Shown: positions 11,701-23,900, counted from the stretch's first letter. The stretch is 64,000 nt of DNA from Galerina marginata (GCA_023014335.1 JAECYW010000002.1:1736001-1800000); one strand, 5' to 3'. The notes: generated by a model from the sequence alone, not told the origin. A program made the numbers and translations.

Positions 11701-12225
11701 GCGTCTACTCTTTCTTCCAAATCGTCTAACGTGCGCCAGCCTTCTACTTTTTCGCCGCTAATGGCGTGTGCAATTCGTCCCTTAACCGCAATGTTGGTGA
11801 CCACGCCAGCCCGTACATCATCAAAAGAGCGTTTGCAATAATCACCTGGCTGAAAGGCGCGATCTAACAAGTGAAGGTCGGACTGGAAGAGAATCTCCCG
11901 CTCGCCTCCGTGAGACGTAAACGTCACACCAACTTCGCCGTACGCTAGTGGTCTCATCAATGGATCAAGAGGGGGAATCGCAGGAGGCACTTCTTCGGCG
12001 TCGTGCCAACATCTCTGAGATTTGGCTAATTAGGGCTCGACAGGTATCAAGATAATGTTCAAGACGTACCAAGACAATGCCATAGTACTCGGGCGATGAT
12101 ATCTTCTGCACGATATCCTGCTGAAAAAGCTACTCGGCGTCACATTAAACCCAACTTTAACTTGGAAGAGTTCGTAGTACCTTGGTCACAGTGCCATGGG
12201 CCATCATGGACTCTTGGGCGGACAT
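8753..12225 (-). CDS. UBE2O: UBE2O-like E2/E3 hybrid ubiquitin-conjugating enzyme, with apparent frameshift
   Basis: Fourteen exons: 12225-12181, 12120-12070, 12014-11658, 11605-11597 (9 nt), 11543-11451, 11395-11270, 11215-10896, 10843-10377, 10314-9702, 9641-9462, 9408-9402 (7 nt), 9350-9210, 9153-9094, 9041-8753; about 918 residues. Tandem conserved regions ([39 protein letters not shown]) precede a C-terminal UBC domain with [17 protein letters not shown]; Cys765 is the thioester cysteine. Animal UBE2O ubiquitinates orphan proteins and ribosomal subunits as a single-chain E2/E3. An extra base in the TTT run at 10650-10652 breaks the frame between AEGL and GVRRGD. A gene caller could hide this with an intron at 10782-10710, but that would delete the conserved [15 protein letters not shown] stretch. 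Exon 2 has tandem acceptors (12121/12118). Confidence 0.88.
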
Positions 12226-12616
12226 CGTGGAGGTTGGAGAAAATCAAGGATATTATGTGGATTTGAATAGATTTGGAGAACGAAAGGACCCAGATATTTG
12301 GGATTACAAGTTGGTAGCTAGCGAGAGTTGGACAAGACGGACAAGGCGCCGGGCCCGAATTATTCAATCGGAATCAATGACAACTCGGTCACGGGGTCAA
12401 ATATTATCGCGACTAGAACGACGGTCAACGGGTTGGACGACTGCTCAACACTTCTATGTTCTTGCTAATACTTCTGGTGATTCGTTCAAGCGCTCAAGCA
12501 CTTTAAATCAGACGTGATCGAAAGCGCAATTGTCTAGTCCATTTCAAACCAGATACGCCACAGATACATCCCCAAGACACACTTACAGGACACCGTCTTT
12601 ACTTCTGGCCAAATCC
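12226..12616. promoter_or_regulatory. Bidirectional promoter region between UBE2O-like and F-box genes
   Basis: The two genes diverge from this 391-bp stretch. An open reading frame of about 110 codons crosses it on the plus strand, but it overlaps the first UBE2O exon antisense and has no recognisable motif, so I treat it as chance. No clear TATA box or repeat. Confidence 0.5.
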
Positions 12617-14443
12617 ATGTCCATCGTCGACATTGGTCACACAGATAGAGGGCCGCCCAGAGCAGATCTATCGGTAGATAGTGACGACACCTCTAGAGGC
12701 CTATCTTCAAAACCAGTCGCACAGTTGTGCATTCTGCCCACTGAGCTTTACAGCAACATCTTGGAAGCTCTCGACTATCAGGACCTCCTCACTTGCATAC
12801 AGGCATGTCATACTGTGATTTATATGGGCCTTGTTTTTACTGACTGCGCTAATGCCTGCTGAACAGGTTTGCTCACTATTCAGGGAACTGATTCGTGGAA
12901 CAGCTTCATTGCAATATGTCATCGAACTCGCCGTCGCTGGTCAACGAGACGGGTCTAACTGTACAGCTTCCTCAGCTACTCGCCTAAAATTACTCAGAAG
13001 GCATCAATCTGCATGGAATGACCTCAAATGGAGCCGAGAGGTTAGAATCCCAATGCGTAATGGTGGGCTATGGGAGCTTTACGGAGGAGTTCTCGGCCAA
13101 AGTACACAGGAGGGCACACTCGTTTTCAGTCAACTTCCGTCGGACCTGCGATCCATAGAAGCAAAGGAATGGACTTTGGGTCCTGATTTTGGTATCACAA
13201 TTAGCGACTTTGCGATGGACCCGATGCAAGACCTTTTGATTTTGATTGAAAGTCCCAATTGGTAGGACAATTTTCGAATAAAAATAGCCTCCAACAGACA
13301 AAATTACCTAGGTCTCTTTCAGATGCCAATCTCAAATATCAGATTCATCTTCGGTCCTTGTCGACGGGGAAACCCCATCCACTTGCTGAGCATGGGCCTA
13401 TCTTATCTCTTCCTCAAATGTTCAGAGATTTGACAGTGTCGTATGCCATACAGATCGTTGGAAATCTGGTCGGCGTCATGTTTGATCCATCTTCAACACA
13501 TGAGAACGAGCTCGCAATATGGGATTGGACAGCAGGTTCTATGTTATTGGTGAATTCTCTCATCTCCTCTAATTTCATCGACCTGTCTCAAGTTTTATAG
13601 AACATCGCTGATGGCGACCTCCTTACCTATTCTATCCTGTCGGATCCTTTGATTCTTTTGGGCTGCGCAGACACGGACGGTGGTCCTGCACTTTTTGCTC
13701 TCGATTTCAGAAAACAGTCATATGGCCGACATGATCTCGATGGAATAAATGCTTTCGTATTAGAGTATCCAGAACTTGCCGAGAATGCGTTCCTCGCAGA
13801 TATCGACATCCGTTCCGACCCAGGATCATTGTCACATCCAAATTCTACAGTGCCTTTTTTGCAAGATGCGAAACAATTTTTAATCGTTACTAGCATTTGG
13901 ATCGTCGTCGATGGTGTCACGAAATCCCTCGTCCATTTTATACCATTTTCCCACCTTTTATCTCTTGTGGAATCAGAGGACGCTCCCCATGCACTTCCGT
14001 CTGATGGTTGGATTTCGAGCAAGACTCGATTACTCCTTCCAGGGCTGTATCCATCTGATACCTGGGTTTGCTATGTCCACGGAATGAAATTTGTCATCTC
14101 CGAGCCACATCCTAGTGGAAAATCTGGATATTCGGCGCGCCTATTCAATTTTAATCAGCTGGCGTTTCGAAATGCCAAAGAGGCGCCCACCCGGGTCGAC
14201 ACATCAGCGACTTTACTCGGGGAAGGCGAGTCTTTCTGTGAAGATGTGACCACATGTCTTCCATTCTGGTCACAGACCATCGCCTTGGACGATTGTCATG
14301 AACACTGCACTGTATTGTGCAATGAAGATCATATTATTGTCGTTGACGTGAGTTTCCTATATGATCGGATGAGGACCATTGCTGACTTGACACGGCAAAA
14401 CTTGAAGCCGGAATGCGAAGAGTACCGGGCCCTGGTTTTCTGA
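12617..14443 (+). CDS. F-box domain protein
   Basis: Exons 12617-12814, 12867-13261, 13312-13549, 13601-14443; 557 residues. An F-box-like motif lies at residues about 39-75: LPTELYSNILEALDYQDLLTC, then VCSLFRELI across intron 1, followed by the T-x-x-LQY-x-IEL run typical of basidiomycete F-box proteins. The rest looks like a WD/propeller-type or uncharacterised substrate-binding region (repeating beta-rich stretches such as ELAIWDWTAGSMLL). F-box proteins link substrates to SCF ubiquitin ligases; the target is unknown. The last exon may hide a further 60-nt in-frame intron (14348-14407, GT-AG); coding is open either way. Agaricomycete genomes carry hundreds of such genes. Confidence 0.75.
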
Positions 14444-15009
14444 GGGTGTGCACTCGCTGCATGTTGTGGCGAATCGACGAAACAGCTCAACGGAGCGACA
14501 ATAGAAATGTGATTTTAGAAGCGGGAATTTGCGCAATTTTAGACCAATAGCTGATGTATCGCAGTTGCATGTACGGTTGATGGAAATGATCTATCGGATA
14601 ATTGTGAAGGTACACGAAAGAACACGAGGAAATGGCGACGCGGTGGAGCTTGGATGAGGCAGGTTGCACGTTTGCACCCAATAGCAATAAACTTCGGCTG
14701 GATGAGAAAGCTATTATGACTCTGATGGGCGGTTCTATGGCCAATGGCGGTGGTTCTAACAATGCCAATATGAGGTGTATTAGTGCGGATATGAATAGGT
14801 GTAGTAGGTTCTCCGCCAAGTGCTGCTCAGCTGTGCTGGTCAGAAGAGCACACTGCAGCCAAGGTGCGTTCGGAGATGGTCGGAATTATCTTATCAGATA
14901 AAAAACTGGGCAAATGACTCCGCGCCTTCGTCTTTTGCTTCTGACTTGCGCATAGCATAAAACTGACTGCGATCTTCTCCATGTTTCCCCATCCCCCCTC
15001 CTCCCAACC
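14444..15009. other. Intergenic region between F-box and ARG2 genes
   Basis: 566 bp between tandem genes, holding the F-box 3' end and the ARG2 promoter. Open frames on both strands (for example 14632-14901) have low-quality composition and no family motif. A pyrimidine-rich tract (about 14990-15008) lies just upstream of the ARG2 ATG. I see no RNA gene or repeat. Confidence 0.5.
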
Positions 15010-16973
15010 ATGATTCCTCACAACGCTCCCTCCTGTTCCCGCGTCGTCTCTGCTCTCAGATCCCACCGCTCCCACACCTTCAAAGCCTTCTACGCCGTAT
15101 GTTGTTTTCCCTCTCCTCCATGGTCTGCAGCTCACCCACTCTTCTAGACTGTACGCGGATCCAGACAGCCCCCTCCAGAACCCGCCGACGATGTGCCCCC
15201 CGCCGATAATGTATGTCCGTTGTTATTTTTCGATTTCCGTCTCACATATACTCCCAGGATTTTATTTTGTCGATATTACGGACCAACCCTTCGCTGAGGG
15301 ATGCTCGATCCTATCTTGCATCCTTCGGCCTTCGGCCTCAATCTCAGCCGGCTTTATCTACCCAGAAAAAATTGGCCCAACCGGTTCCTGCAATCGACGA
15401 CGCAGCCCAATCGAACGAGTCTATGCCAACGCTTCAGGAAGAGCCAAAGCCGAGCCCAGTCATAGCCTCCATTCTGAACCCCGTCTACAGGCGTACTGCG
15501 CTGGTCAAAATCCAAGGACCGTTCACGGAAAACCAGCTTGACAGCATCTGTCGCGGTCTGGTTTATCTAGAAAAACTCGGCCTGGTCAGTGTCATCGTTG
15601 TCGAAAACGATGAAAGACCCAGAGGAGAGCAAGACGAACGCTCCGCGATTATCGACGAAACAATGCGCATTGTCACCAAACTCGAGAAACAAGGTTCAAG
15701 AGCCCGCCCCGTCGTTGGTGCAGTCGTCAGGCTTGGCCCAAAGCCTGGGGACGATGCCCTCGCAGAACCTGGCCTGGAGCCTCCCGAGACACACACAATA
15801 CCTTCCGACCTGATACCTATACGTTCTGCTCTTAGTGCGGGTGAAATTCCCGTCATCGCTCCTTTCGCTCTCGATTCGTTTTGCCGTTCAGTTCGTGTCG
15901 ATGCCAATGATGTCATTGCTGGCCTAGCCCGTGGAATGGTTGAGGTGTCCTCAATCGAAAAGTCAACCATGGCTGACACGGAGGATGGGCAAGTCAAGCT
16001 TTCGGGTGAAGTCGACCTTGCCCCCCTCCGCCTCATGATCATAGACAGGAACGGTGGCGTACCTTCTTACGCCCGGTCAGGATACCCTCACCTTCTCATC
16101 AACCTCACGTCTGAGTACAACCACATTCACGACACTTTCAATGACCAGTGGCTACAATCAAACCCTTCTGCGCTCTCGAACCTTGCATTGGCGCGTACAT
16201 GCCTCGAGTACATGCCTGCAACCTCTTCTGCCATCATGGTCTCCCACAAGTCTCCGAGTTCTCTGATCGGAAATCTCATCACCAATAAACCAGCTGTCAG
16301 CTCCAGTCTTCCTCACGCTCTCTTACAGGGAAACAGACGACTTACACCCCACACACCGACACTCCTGAGGCGCGGTCTTCCCGTCCAGGTCCTGCGGTCT
16401 GTAGACGACATCGACAAGACAAAGATGAATAGATTACTCGAGGAGTCTTTCAAACGAGATCTCGACCATGACTCTTTCTACAAACGCCTTGCAAAAGTCC
16501 TTGACTTCGTCATCGTAGCTGGAGATTATGCAGGAGCCGCCATCGTGACCAAGGAACCTTCTTTCAATGGTTCGGAGCCCATTTCATATCTCGACAAGTT
16601 TGCCGTCCTTCCTAGTCACCAAGGTGACGGCACCGTCGATTTTCTGTGGGTCGCCTTGCATGACGAATCTTACGGACTCGGACACCCTTTCTCTGCCAAC
16701 CCTAACGGTGGAAAAGGTGGAAAAGGAGAAGGTCGTGACCTCGTTTGGCGCAGCCGGTCAGACAACCCTGTGAACAAATGGTATTTTGAACGAAGCAGCG
16801 GCCATGTACGCCTAGGTAGCTGGGTGTTGTTCTGGTGCGACGCCGAGAAAAGACTTAAGATTGAAGAGGGTCGTCGGGGAAGCTCCGGCCTTTCGTACGT
16901 AGAAAATTGGGAAGAGGGTAGACTCTCTGACTGGGGAAACGTTGTCTTGAAAATCCCATCCAGCTGGAAGTAG
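15010..16973 (+). CDS. ARG2: Mitochondrial N-acetylglutamate synthase (amino-acid acetyltransferase)
   Basis: Exons 15010-15096, 15148-15210, 15258-16973; 621 residues. The N terminus is Ser/Arg/His-rich and lacks acidic residues, as in a mitochondrial presequence. The middle holds the amino-acid-kinase-like region of fungal NAGS (ALVKIQGPFTENQLDSICRGL; PVIAPFALDSF). The C-terminal part is the NAT acetyltransferase domain, with DFVIVAGDYAGAAIV, YLDKFAVLPSHQGDGTVDFLW and NKWYFERSSGH. The enzyme makes N-acetylglutamate from glutamate and acetyl-CoA, the first step of arginine synthesis. Two short 5' introns separate the presequence from the long main exon. The long main exon and single frame make the model secure apart from the exact start. 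Confidence 0.9.
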
Positions 16974-17222
16974 TCTCTTCAACGCAAATAAGCCACATAT
17001 TAGAGCACGATCCGCATAATCTAGAATATATATCCTGCAATGTTGTATTATTTAGCAAGCAAGCAAAATCAAATGGATTCGGACAGTTTAGACAGCAAGT
17101 ACAATCAATCCTCCACTAAGATGAAGGAGATACATAACAACATTAGGGCAATAAAAACGGTATAACTTGATTCCCACTACTCCCTGTCTAAATGTGGTAT
17201 GGAGCAAAATTCTACCTGTAGT

Positions 17223-18770
17223 TTAAAATAAACCATCTAGCATTTTTCTTGAAGCCTCGACTCCGAGCTGTAATTAACAGGTCAGAAGGATACAATGCAT
17301 CTTTTAGTAAACTTACGAAAGTAGCGGCATTTGCTGGGAAAGCCTAGGTAACCATGGGTGGTCAGCGACAAAGAAATGGAGGATTAAGATAACATGCGTA
17401 CCCGTGCCATGGCAGGTCCGAATCCTTTCCAGAGCGCACGGACACCATCTGCGGCGATCGTCTTGCGCGCACAATCCAGCAGGCCAGAGTATGTTCCCGT
17501 TTCTGCAGACTGAATTCTTGATTTAAGTACCTATTCACGCCCGTAGAGGTCATCAGCTACATCGTCAGCACAAAAACAACGTCGAACCAACGTCAGGAGG
17601 GATGGCGATCGCCCACATGGCCACACCCGCAGTACCTCCAGCGACAATGATAGCACCTAAATTAAGCTCGGAAGGCGATGATCCAGCCGGTGTCAACGCC
17701 TTCTTGGTGACCTCATATGCTGCGAAGTATCTGTCAAGAGGCATGCGGACCAGGCATTAGCTTTTTGTTTCGTGAAGGTGCTACGAACAGACAAAAAACA
17801 TACGCTGCACTTCCGGGACCATCACGAAGTAATGTGGCACCGGTACCACGGAAGATACTCCTTAAACCACCTTCTTTGTACAGATGCTTCAAGACATCGG
17901 TAACACCCTTATATTTGGCCTGAGAGCCTGCTTGCCCTTGAATCTAGAAATAAGAATAGAAAGAAATTAAAGCATATCCGAAACGCTTGAACGGCTGGAG
18001 ACCGTAGTACCTGGAGCAATACTTTGGCACGTTCGACTGGTGCTGTAATCAACGTGGTGGGGACAGCTGAGAGGAAGCCCGCCGTAGCAAGCTCCACAGT
18101 AGACAGAGAATCCGATGTACGGTTAGGTGTAAGGGCGAAGATCAGCTGTTTCGAGGTATTGTACGCCTGGAGAAGGTAAGAATTAGATGATCGTCAACCA
18201 CACATGCACGAAATGAACGGTGAATACCCAAAAAGAAACCGCGAAGATGGGAGTAACTCCTAGCAGAGGGGGGACCATACCCCGGTAGAGACTATGATAG
18301 AATTCATATTAATATCCTGCAATTTTTAGCCTGCGTAGATGAATAACACACCCAGTGATACCGTCATGCGCGACCGTCTTCTTCACCACATCGAAAGCAC
18401 CTTTGTATGCCCCTGGGCCGGCAGTTTGCAGCCTCGTCTTCGTTAGATCGAACGGGTGGCCTGGAGCATATGAAGCTCAATCATTTCCTTTGCTTGAAAA
18501 CAGGAAGGACATACCAACTAGGACAGCAGCAACACCTCCAAAGCCACCAGCGATGAATGATTTGACAGAATCTGCCGCCGCCGACACGACAACGGTTTCG
18601 TCTGCGGCTGGTGCATCGCTGCTCTGTGCAGATTATAAACATAAAGCTCAATGTTTGAACTAGAAAAGGTGACTGGCCATTTTATGACTAGTTGGGCAGA
18701 TTCGCACCAAGTTCTCAGTGGATGCTGGTTGAGGCAGAGATACAGTAGGCGTTTTCGAGCAGACGACCAT
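17223..18770 (-). CDS. CRC1: Mitochondrial carnitine/acylcarnitine carrier (SLC25A20 type)
   Basis: Ten exons: 18770-18708, 18623-18515, 18460-18352, 18291-18228, 18166-18011, 17943-17804, 17730-17592, 17530-17402, 17343-17317, 17267-17223; 326 residues. Three carrier repeats have signatures PFDLTKTRLQT, PVERAKVLLQIQ and PPDVLKSRIQ. The last, together with FPANAATFLGVE near the C terminus, is characteristic of the carnitine carrier branch. It exchanges acylcarnitines for carnitine across the inner mitochondrial membrane for beta-oxidation. The first coding exon (MVVCSKTP..., 21 residues) is inferred because an in-frame stop precedes exon 2; it is the least certain part. The 27-nt exon 9 is short but both flanking splice sites are good. 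Confidence 0.88.
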
Positions 18771-19235
18771 CTTTGTCGGGTACGGACCGGAAGCGAGCAG
18801 CCCGCGTTTTCACGTGTAATAGCCGATCAATCTCCTCAATTCCTCCTTCAATCTCCCATTTCCATACATTTACTAGAGATACTCTGCTCATCCATTCTAC
18901 ATGCGGTATTCTCCAAGGTTCAGTTATCCTTATGAGCTGTCAAATCGTGCCTCCAGACCAATCTAGGCTCCTCAGGAATCCGTATATGGTAGCAAGGAAA
19001 ACGCCTTCAACGGCCAATTTTGCGACCAATGCTGAGGCGAATGAATGACCAGTTTGGAATAAAATTTGCATCCGACTGCTGGTGCAATGTACTCCGAAAA
19101 TTGCGATACTTACTTTGTCAAGCTATTCCTCGGCGCAAAAGCCTGTGCTATTGTTAGCTTTTCCAAAGGACGCGTTCACGTGATAAAGGCCAAAGTAATT
19201 TACTTGCGCGACATTGACCAGCTCTTCCCCCTCCA
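18771..19235. promoter_or_regulatory. Bidirectional promoter region between CRC1 and the 19.2-kb gene
   Basis: 465 bp between divergent starts. Contains mixed-composition sequence without recognisable gene, repeat or RNA. Short open frames here have no motif. Confidence 0.45.
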
Positions 19236-20692
19236 ATGTCGTGGGTACCACCCGTTTCACGCGACGGATTTTTTCACTCTGGTGCCAGCTTCTATGTCGA
19301 GGTTGATCACCACCGTCACCCTCGCTGTGACTCTGCCGCTCTCTACAAACTCCTAACATGGACCGATCCCCCCCCATTGCTCACTAAAAAGGGCATAGTT
19401 GCCAAACGGCAGCCAGAGCCACACAAGGACTCTCCTGGGCACTTCTACCAAGCGCAATGCCTGCATTACGGTCTCAAGGGCTACAAACAGAAGCCGGCGG
19501 CGAAGAAACACCTTCTTGCTGCGTTCAATGCTACCACAAAGGTCATGGCGGTGCCACCCCACATTCTCGCGTTGGAGAAGTCACTGGATGAAGAGTACAA
19601 GGCCGTGAATGAGGTCGCAATGCAAAGGGCCAAAGAGGAAGAAGTCCGTCAGGAGAAGATGTACCAGATCGAGCGAAAGCGGATACAAGAGGAGCGCCAG
19701 AAAGAACGCCAGAAAGAAAGAGAGGGGGCTGACGGAATGTTGAATGAGTTTGCAGCAGCTGGTATCACTATCAGTCAAGGTAAAATCGCCGGAACACAGA
19801 GCGACAATGAAGTCAGTCCCACCAAGTCGAAAAAGGTCTCGGACGCGGAGCTCCGCAAAGACATAGCTGCGCTCTCAGAAACTCAACTTCGTGCAATGAT
19901 CGAAAAGCTTGTGTTTGACAAGAAGGTTCAGACGTTCAAGAAAGCGGCAGTAAAAGAATTAGACGCTCTGAAGAAAGCTCAGGCTGCGAATGCGAAAGTA
20001 CCCAAGGGTAAAGGCAAAGGCAAGGTCGCTGTGAGTACACTTTGAGAATTGGTACCACCGAACCAGCGCAACTAACAATTATCACCTCATGGAAGAAACT
20101 GGCTGAAACTATGGACGACGAAGGTGAATACCTCGTCACAGCGCCGTACTTGCATGATGGGTGGGGGAATGGATACCAAACCATGAAGCTCAAGATGTCA
20201 GGCTCGCCTGGCCGCTCTCACCAGTGGGTGTGGTTCCACTTCGGCATCATTTCAGGCATCATGCGCTCTCGTGGCCTTTTGCCCGAGCACGTCGGTGACA
20301 AGACCCACTTCCACTGGCGTGGGAGAGAGGAAGGTGAAGGGGAAATGACTTATGGTTCCGATAACACAGCAAGTATCACGTTCGTCGGGGGTGGTAGAAT
20401 CCGAGGGCGGATGCGGTGGAATGGCCAGTTGTTCGAGTTTATTGGGAAGAAAGTCCCCCGGCAGAACATAATATGGTCCAGAAGTGTTCCAAGCTGGAAA
20501 GACGAGTACAATGGAATCAACGACAGATCCTATGAGCATGCAAGAACGGCTAGGTGGGGCGGTGGCGGTCGTTGGTACGGTGGAGACGACAGTGGCGAGG
20601 CATCGTCAAATTCTGATACTGTGGGCGATCCTTACGCAGAAGGTTCAGAAGATGAAGCCTCGGAAGGTTTTGGTCTCAATTATGCTTACTAG
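19236..20692 (+). CDS. Conserved-looking protein of unknown function
   Basis: Exons 19236-20030 and 20096-20692; 463 residues. I do not recognise the family. Residues about 1-90 are rich in His, Pro and aromatic residues (SWVPPVSRDGFFHSGASFYV; GHFYQAQCLHYGLKGYKQK). Residues about 100-175 form a strongly charged helix (Lys/Glu/Arg/Gln), a likely coiled coil, and a Lys/Gly-rich segment ends exon 1. Exon 2 encodes a compact-looking domain with many Trp and Gly (SHQWVWFHFGIISGIM; HFHWRGREEGEGEMTYG; IRGRMRWNGQLFEFIGKK) and an acidic, Gly-rich tail. The intron ends at 20095 and has a textbook branch site (ctaac at 20072). A nearer AG at 20066 would give an implausibly short intron. Probably restricted to basidiomycetes. 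Confidence 0.65.
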
Positions 20693-21080
20693 CATTGTAT
20701 ATTCTCCTGCCATTGAATAAATATTAATAATGTAGGACAGATAGTTCTGGCTACTCGGTCCCAATATCGCACCCATCCATAGATCTCCTGAAGGTTGGGA
20801 AAGCGTCAGTGCTTTTGACTGGTTTCTAGACTCTTCCCTCGGATGGGGGCGATAGAGAAGCATTCGATCCGATCCTATCCTGGCAGACAGGACTGATATT
20901 TGTCGAGTGGAAAACCAAAGTAGTCAGATGAGCTGTTTCAAGATACGTCAACCGTCGTGTATATTTACATATATATTCATACATTTATTAAAGATACTGA
21001 TTCTGCATGTGTATATGGTATTTTTCCAAGTTTCCAAGTTCTAGGGAGTAAACCCAGTGGGATCCCATCCTTCTATATTT
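20693..21080. other. Convergent intergenic region
   Basis: 388 bp between convergent genes, with AT-rich stretches (around 20710-20740 and 20960-21000, including a TATATA-like run) that suit transcript ends. No gene or repeat seen. Confidence 0.5.
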
Positions 21081-23900
21081 CTATGAAGCACCGTCGTCAT
21101 GTCCGAACCCACCTGCTGGCTCATATGTTGCTTCCGTCGTGTCGCGCCTCCAGATCACTCTCACCCCGTAGAAGAATCCGCATATGGCGATGATCCCAAT
21201 GCCACCAACAGCTGAAGGCGCCCCATATTCATACCACCACGAGGGTTGGTATGGTATTAGAAGTCGGTCAATCTGGATGACCCCTCCAGTGCCAGTCCCT
21301 GTCGTGGATCGTCCCCAAGCCAGTATATGGGCGGAGTCAGCTTGACCGTTGGTGCCGCGAGCGCCTTTAATCCCGACCACGAATTCCTTGTCTGTTCTCT
21401 GCTGGAAAACGACATCGCCATACGCAGACGAAGGAGACCGGAGGGTAGAATAGGTAGCATCGTCAAGAGCGAGGGGACGGTTATTGTTGAGAGGCGGATG
21501 TGGCTCATCCTCCAACGGTTTGTGTACTGCTGGAGGTGTGGGAATGAGATGCTGAGAGACTATAGTCTGGAGCGATTCAATGTCAGAATACAATTTGGTT
21601 AAATTGTACTCCTTGAACGCATCATCCGGAGGGCATAATAGCGTCCAACTCGCATCGCCATACTTTTCGTCCGCCCAGGGGGAGCCGTCTGGTGGTCCTG
21701 TACCATTCAATATCCATTCAAAACCTGCCTTGTTGACCAAGGTGGCCATCGTGCTGCCTTTCGCAGCCTTGACGAGCTTGCCAATGGTAAGTTCGACCGA
21801 TCGAGGGATCATTACGTCTGATATTTCGTGTATGACGCCAGTCTTGGTTAGTAGATCCTGAGGGTAGAGCTCTGCTTTCATTGCAGCCCAACCACCACTA
21901 GAACTGACGAAAGTAGTGCCATTTTTCAGCCGGTCGATTTTGATGTCTGTTCCTTCAAGACTTGCAAAACTTTGTTGCGAGCCATTGACGAGTTCACGGG
22001 CATATTGCACGGTATCAAGAACATGATGCAAGATAACTTTCTCGAGGTCGTCTGTGGATGCTGGGGCAAGTAGGTGTGCGCTAACCAACAAACCGAGACG
22101 CTTGAATGCCTCATTGCGAGGGATCAGAAGGGAAGTACTGGCTGTCGTCCTTAAAATCTCCGCTTTCGCTGTTGAAAACACAGCGGCTAAGAACGAGGAA
22201 AGTTCCAGAGAGGGCAAAGCAGCTTGGAGAGCATCTAGCGGAGGTTCAAGAGGACGTGAGACAAAATAAACGAGGGTGTTACGAATCTCCACTGGTTTAT
22301 ACTGATCAACAATCCTAATAAAAAATCCTTGATGAGTACTTACCAGGTTCACCAATGACACCAGCCCCGCCAAATCTAATGGTTTTGTCTGCCATTTTTT
22401 TCTTGTCATCTGAATGCACGTCGATGGAGAGTACTTGGCGACCACCATTCAGGCCAGGTTCCTGTAGTGCCGTTTCAAGCAAGGCACCATTCTTCAGTTT
22501 GTTAGGCGTCCACTTCCCGGGAATGAAGTGATATTGTAGTAACTTCTTTAGTTCGTCAGATCCCGGTTGCGGGAATTTAGGATCATCGAAGATAGATATG
22601 ATTTCATCCTTTGGTGCAAGAATAGTGTATGAGGCTTCGGTATCATTGATGAGCCCCACGAGGTCGACTGAATGAAGGAGGGAAACAAATTTGGTGCAGT
22701 TGAGGGCCAGAAGATATTTTTCGGGTGTTAACTGGAGGGCATCTGGAGGAAGAAGGAGAGAAGACACCAGGTGCAAAACACCGTTGGCTGCGTAGATATC
22801 TGATTCCACTAGCTTCGCGTCTTTAACCGTGGTGCCGTCAGGAGTTACTACAATGTCCAAAGTCGTGCCGTTCACAGTTGTCACTAAATATAAACTCAGA
22901 AAAAATGTCTGCCATTTGCGATATTTACTTACAATTCAGGGCTGGTCCAAATGAATCAGACCAAGTGACGTTGTTGTTAACGACTGCGTGCATGTCCAAT
23001 ATACGGGTTAAATCTTCAGACGAGAATTCACTCTCCAAGTAGAGCCGCTCAATTGGATGCAGTGTATTCCAGGCATCGTCGACAGGGAGGAAAAGCGTAA
23101 GTTCCGAGGTCAAATTCAGCCGTTCTAAGATGTCGGGAGTGATAATCTTCTGAAAGTACGATATAGAGGAACGCTGCGATACGACGGCAGCTGCATCAAA
23201 AGTTAATTTAGGTTGAGGTGAAAGGATAGCGCGACTGTGCACCTAACCCTGGTGGAGTTTCCAACACCTCCGCAATGCCCAACAGCATACCGTTACCAGC
23301 ATCCTGCAGTTCCTTTACAACCTTCACTCCATTTTTTCCAAAGGAGTCAACCCCAACACGGGCACCGTCTTTGTGTGCGGCCATGCGGAGTCTCTGTGGT
23401 TCAGTGCCAAGGGTTCCATTAGGAATTGGCATCCAAGGCGGTGAAGGTGGAGGGTCGCGCGAAGGAGGGTCAATTGGTTTCTGAGGGTAAAGCAAGGTTT
23501 TGTAAACAGAGACACGACTTTCTGCTGGAATTTCCGAGATAGACACATTCAAGAGATGATATAGTAACTGTTGCCTGAGCTCTTCTTGGACATTGTCAGG
23601 TACAAAGCCACTCTGGTCTTCGAGTACACTCCGCCACAGTGAATTTGTCAGGGAATGCTTCTTAATAGCGTCGTTCGTGGGTGCAAACAGGGTGCTACCG
23701 TTGAGCCTGTTTAATGTGGGGATGAGACGCGTGCGTTGAAGCAGGTGGAGCAGAGAGGTATAGTCCGGATCTGCGCTCAGGGCGTCGACCAGAGTAATGG
23801 ATGTCGACGCGGGCGAAGACCATGGTGACTGTTGAGGACTCGAGAGAACGGGGAGGATGGCAGCGAGTAGCGCCAGAGGCAGGCAGGCAGTGAGGTGCAT
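21081..23900 (-). CDS. Multi-FAS1 (fasciclin) domain membrane protein
   Basis: Exons 23900-23243, 23190-22933, 22883-22344, 22291-21081; 888 residues. A signal peptide (MHLTACLPLALLAAILPVLS) leads into about four FAS1-like modules, recognisable from repeated patterns such as STLFAPTNDAIKK, LTLFLPVDDAWNTL, YTILAPKDEIISIF, TSLLIPRNEAFKRL and WTLLCPPDDAFKEY, with YH-type motifs (LLYHLL, HAVVNNN, LQYHFIPG, ILHHVLD). A single C-terminal membrane segment (GGIGIIAICGFFYGVRVIW) precedes a short cytoplasmic tail. N-glycosylation sequons are numerous. FAS1 proteins act in adhesion or vacuolar/cell-wall functions; the fungal role is unclear. It diverges from RAV1 over 136 bp. Confidence 0.88.

Noticed and set aside
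12182..12517. Plus-strand open frame of 111 codons between UBE2O and the F-box gene
   Set aside because: It overlaps the first UBE2O exon antisense, has no family motif, and the region is needed as the divergent promoter.
14632..14901. Open frame of 89 codons upstream of ARG2
   Set aside because: No homology I can recognise, odd composition, and it lies in the ARG2 promoter region. I also considered an arginine attenuator peptide, but that is known from the carbamoyl-phosphate synthetase gene, not this one.
22315..22343. Read-through of FAS1 exon 3
   Set aside because: The frame ends a few codons on; the GT donor at 22343 joins to 22291 in frame and keeps the domain.
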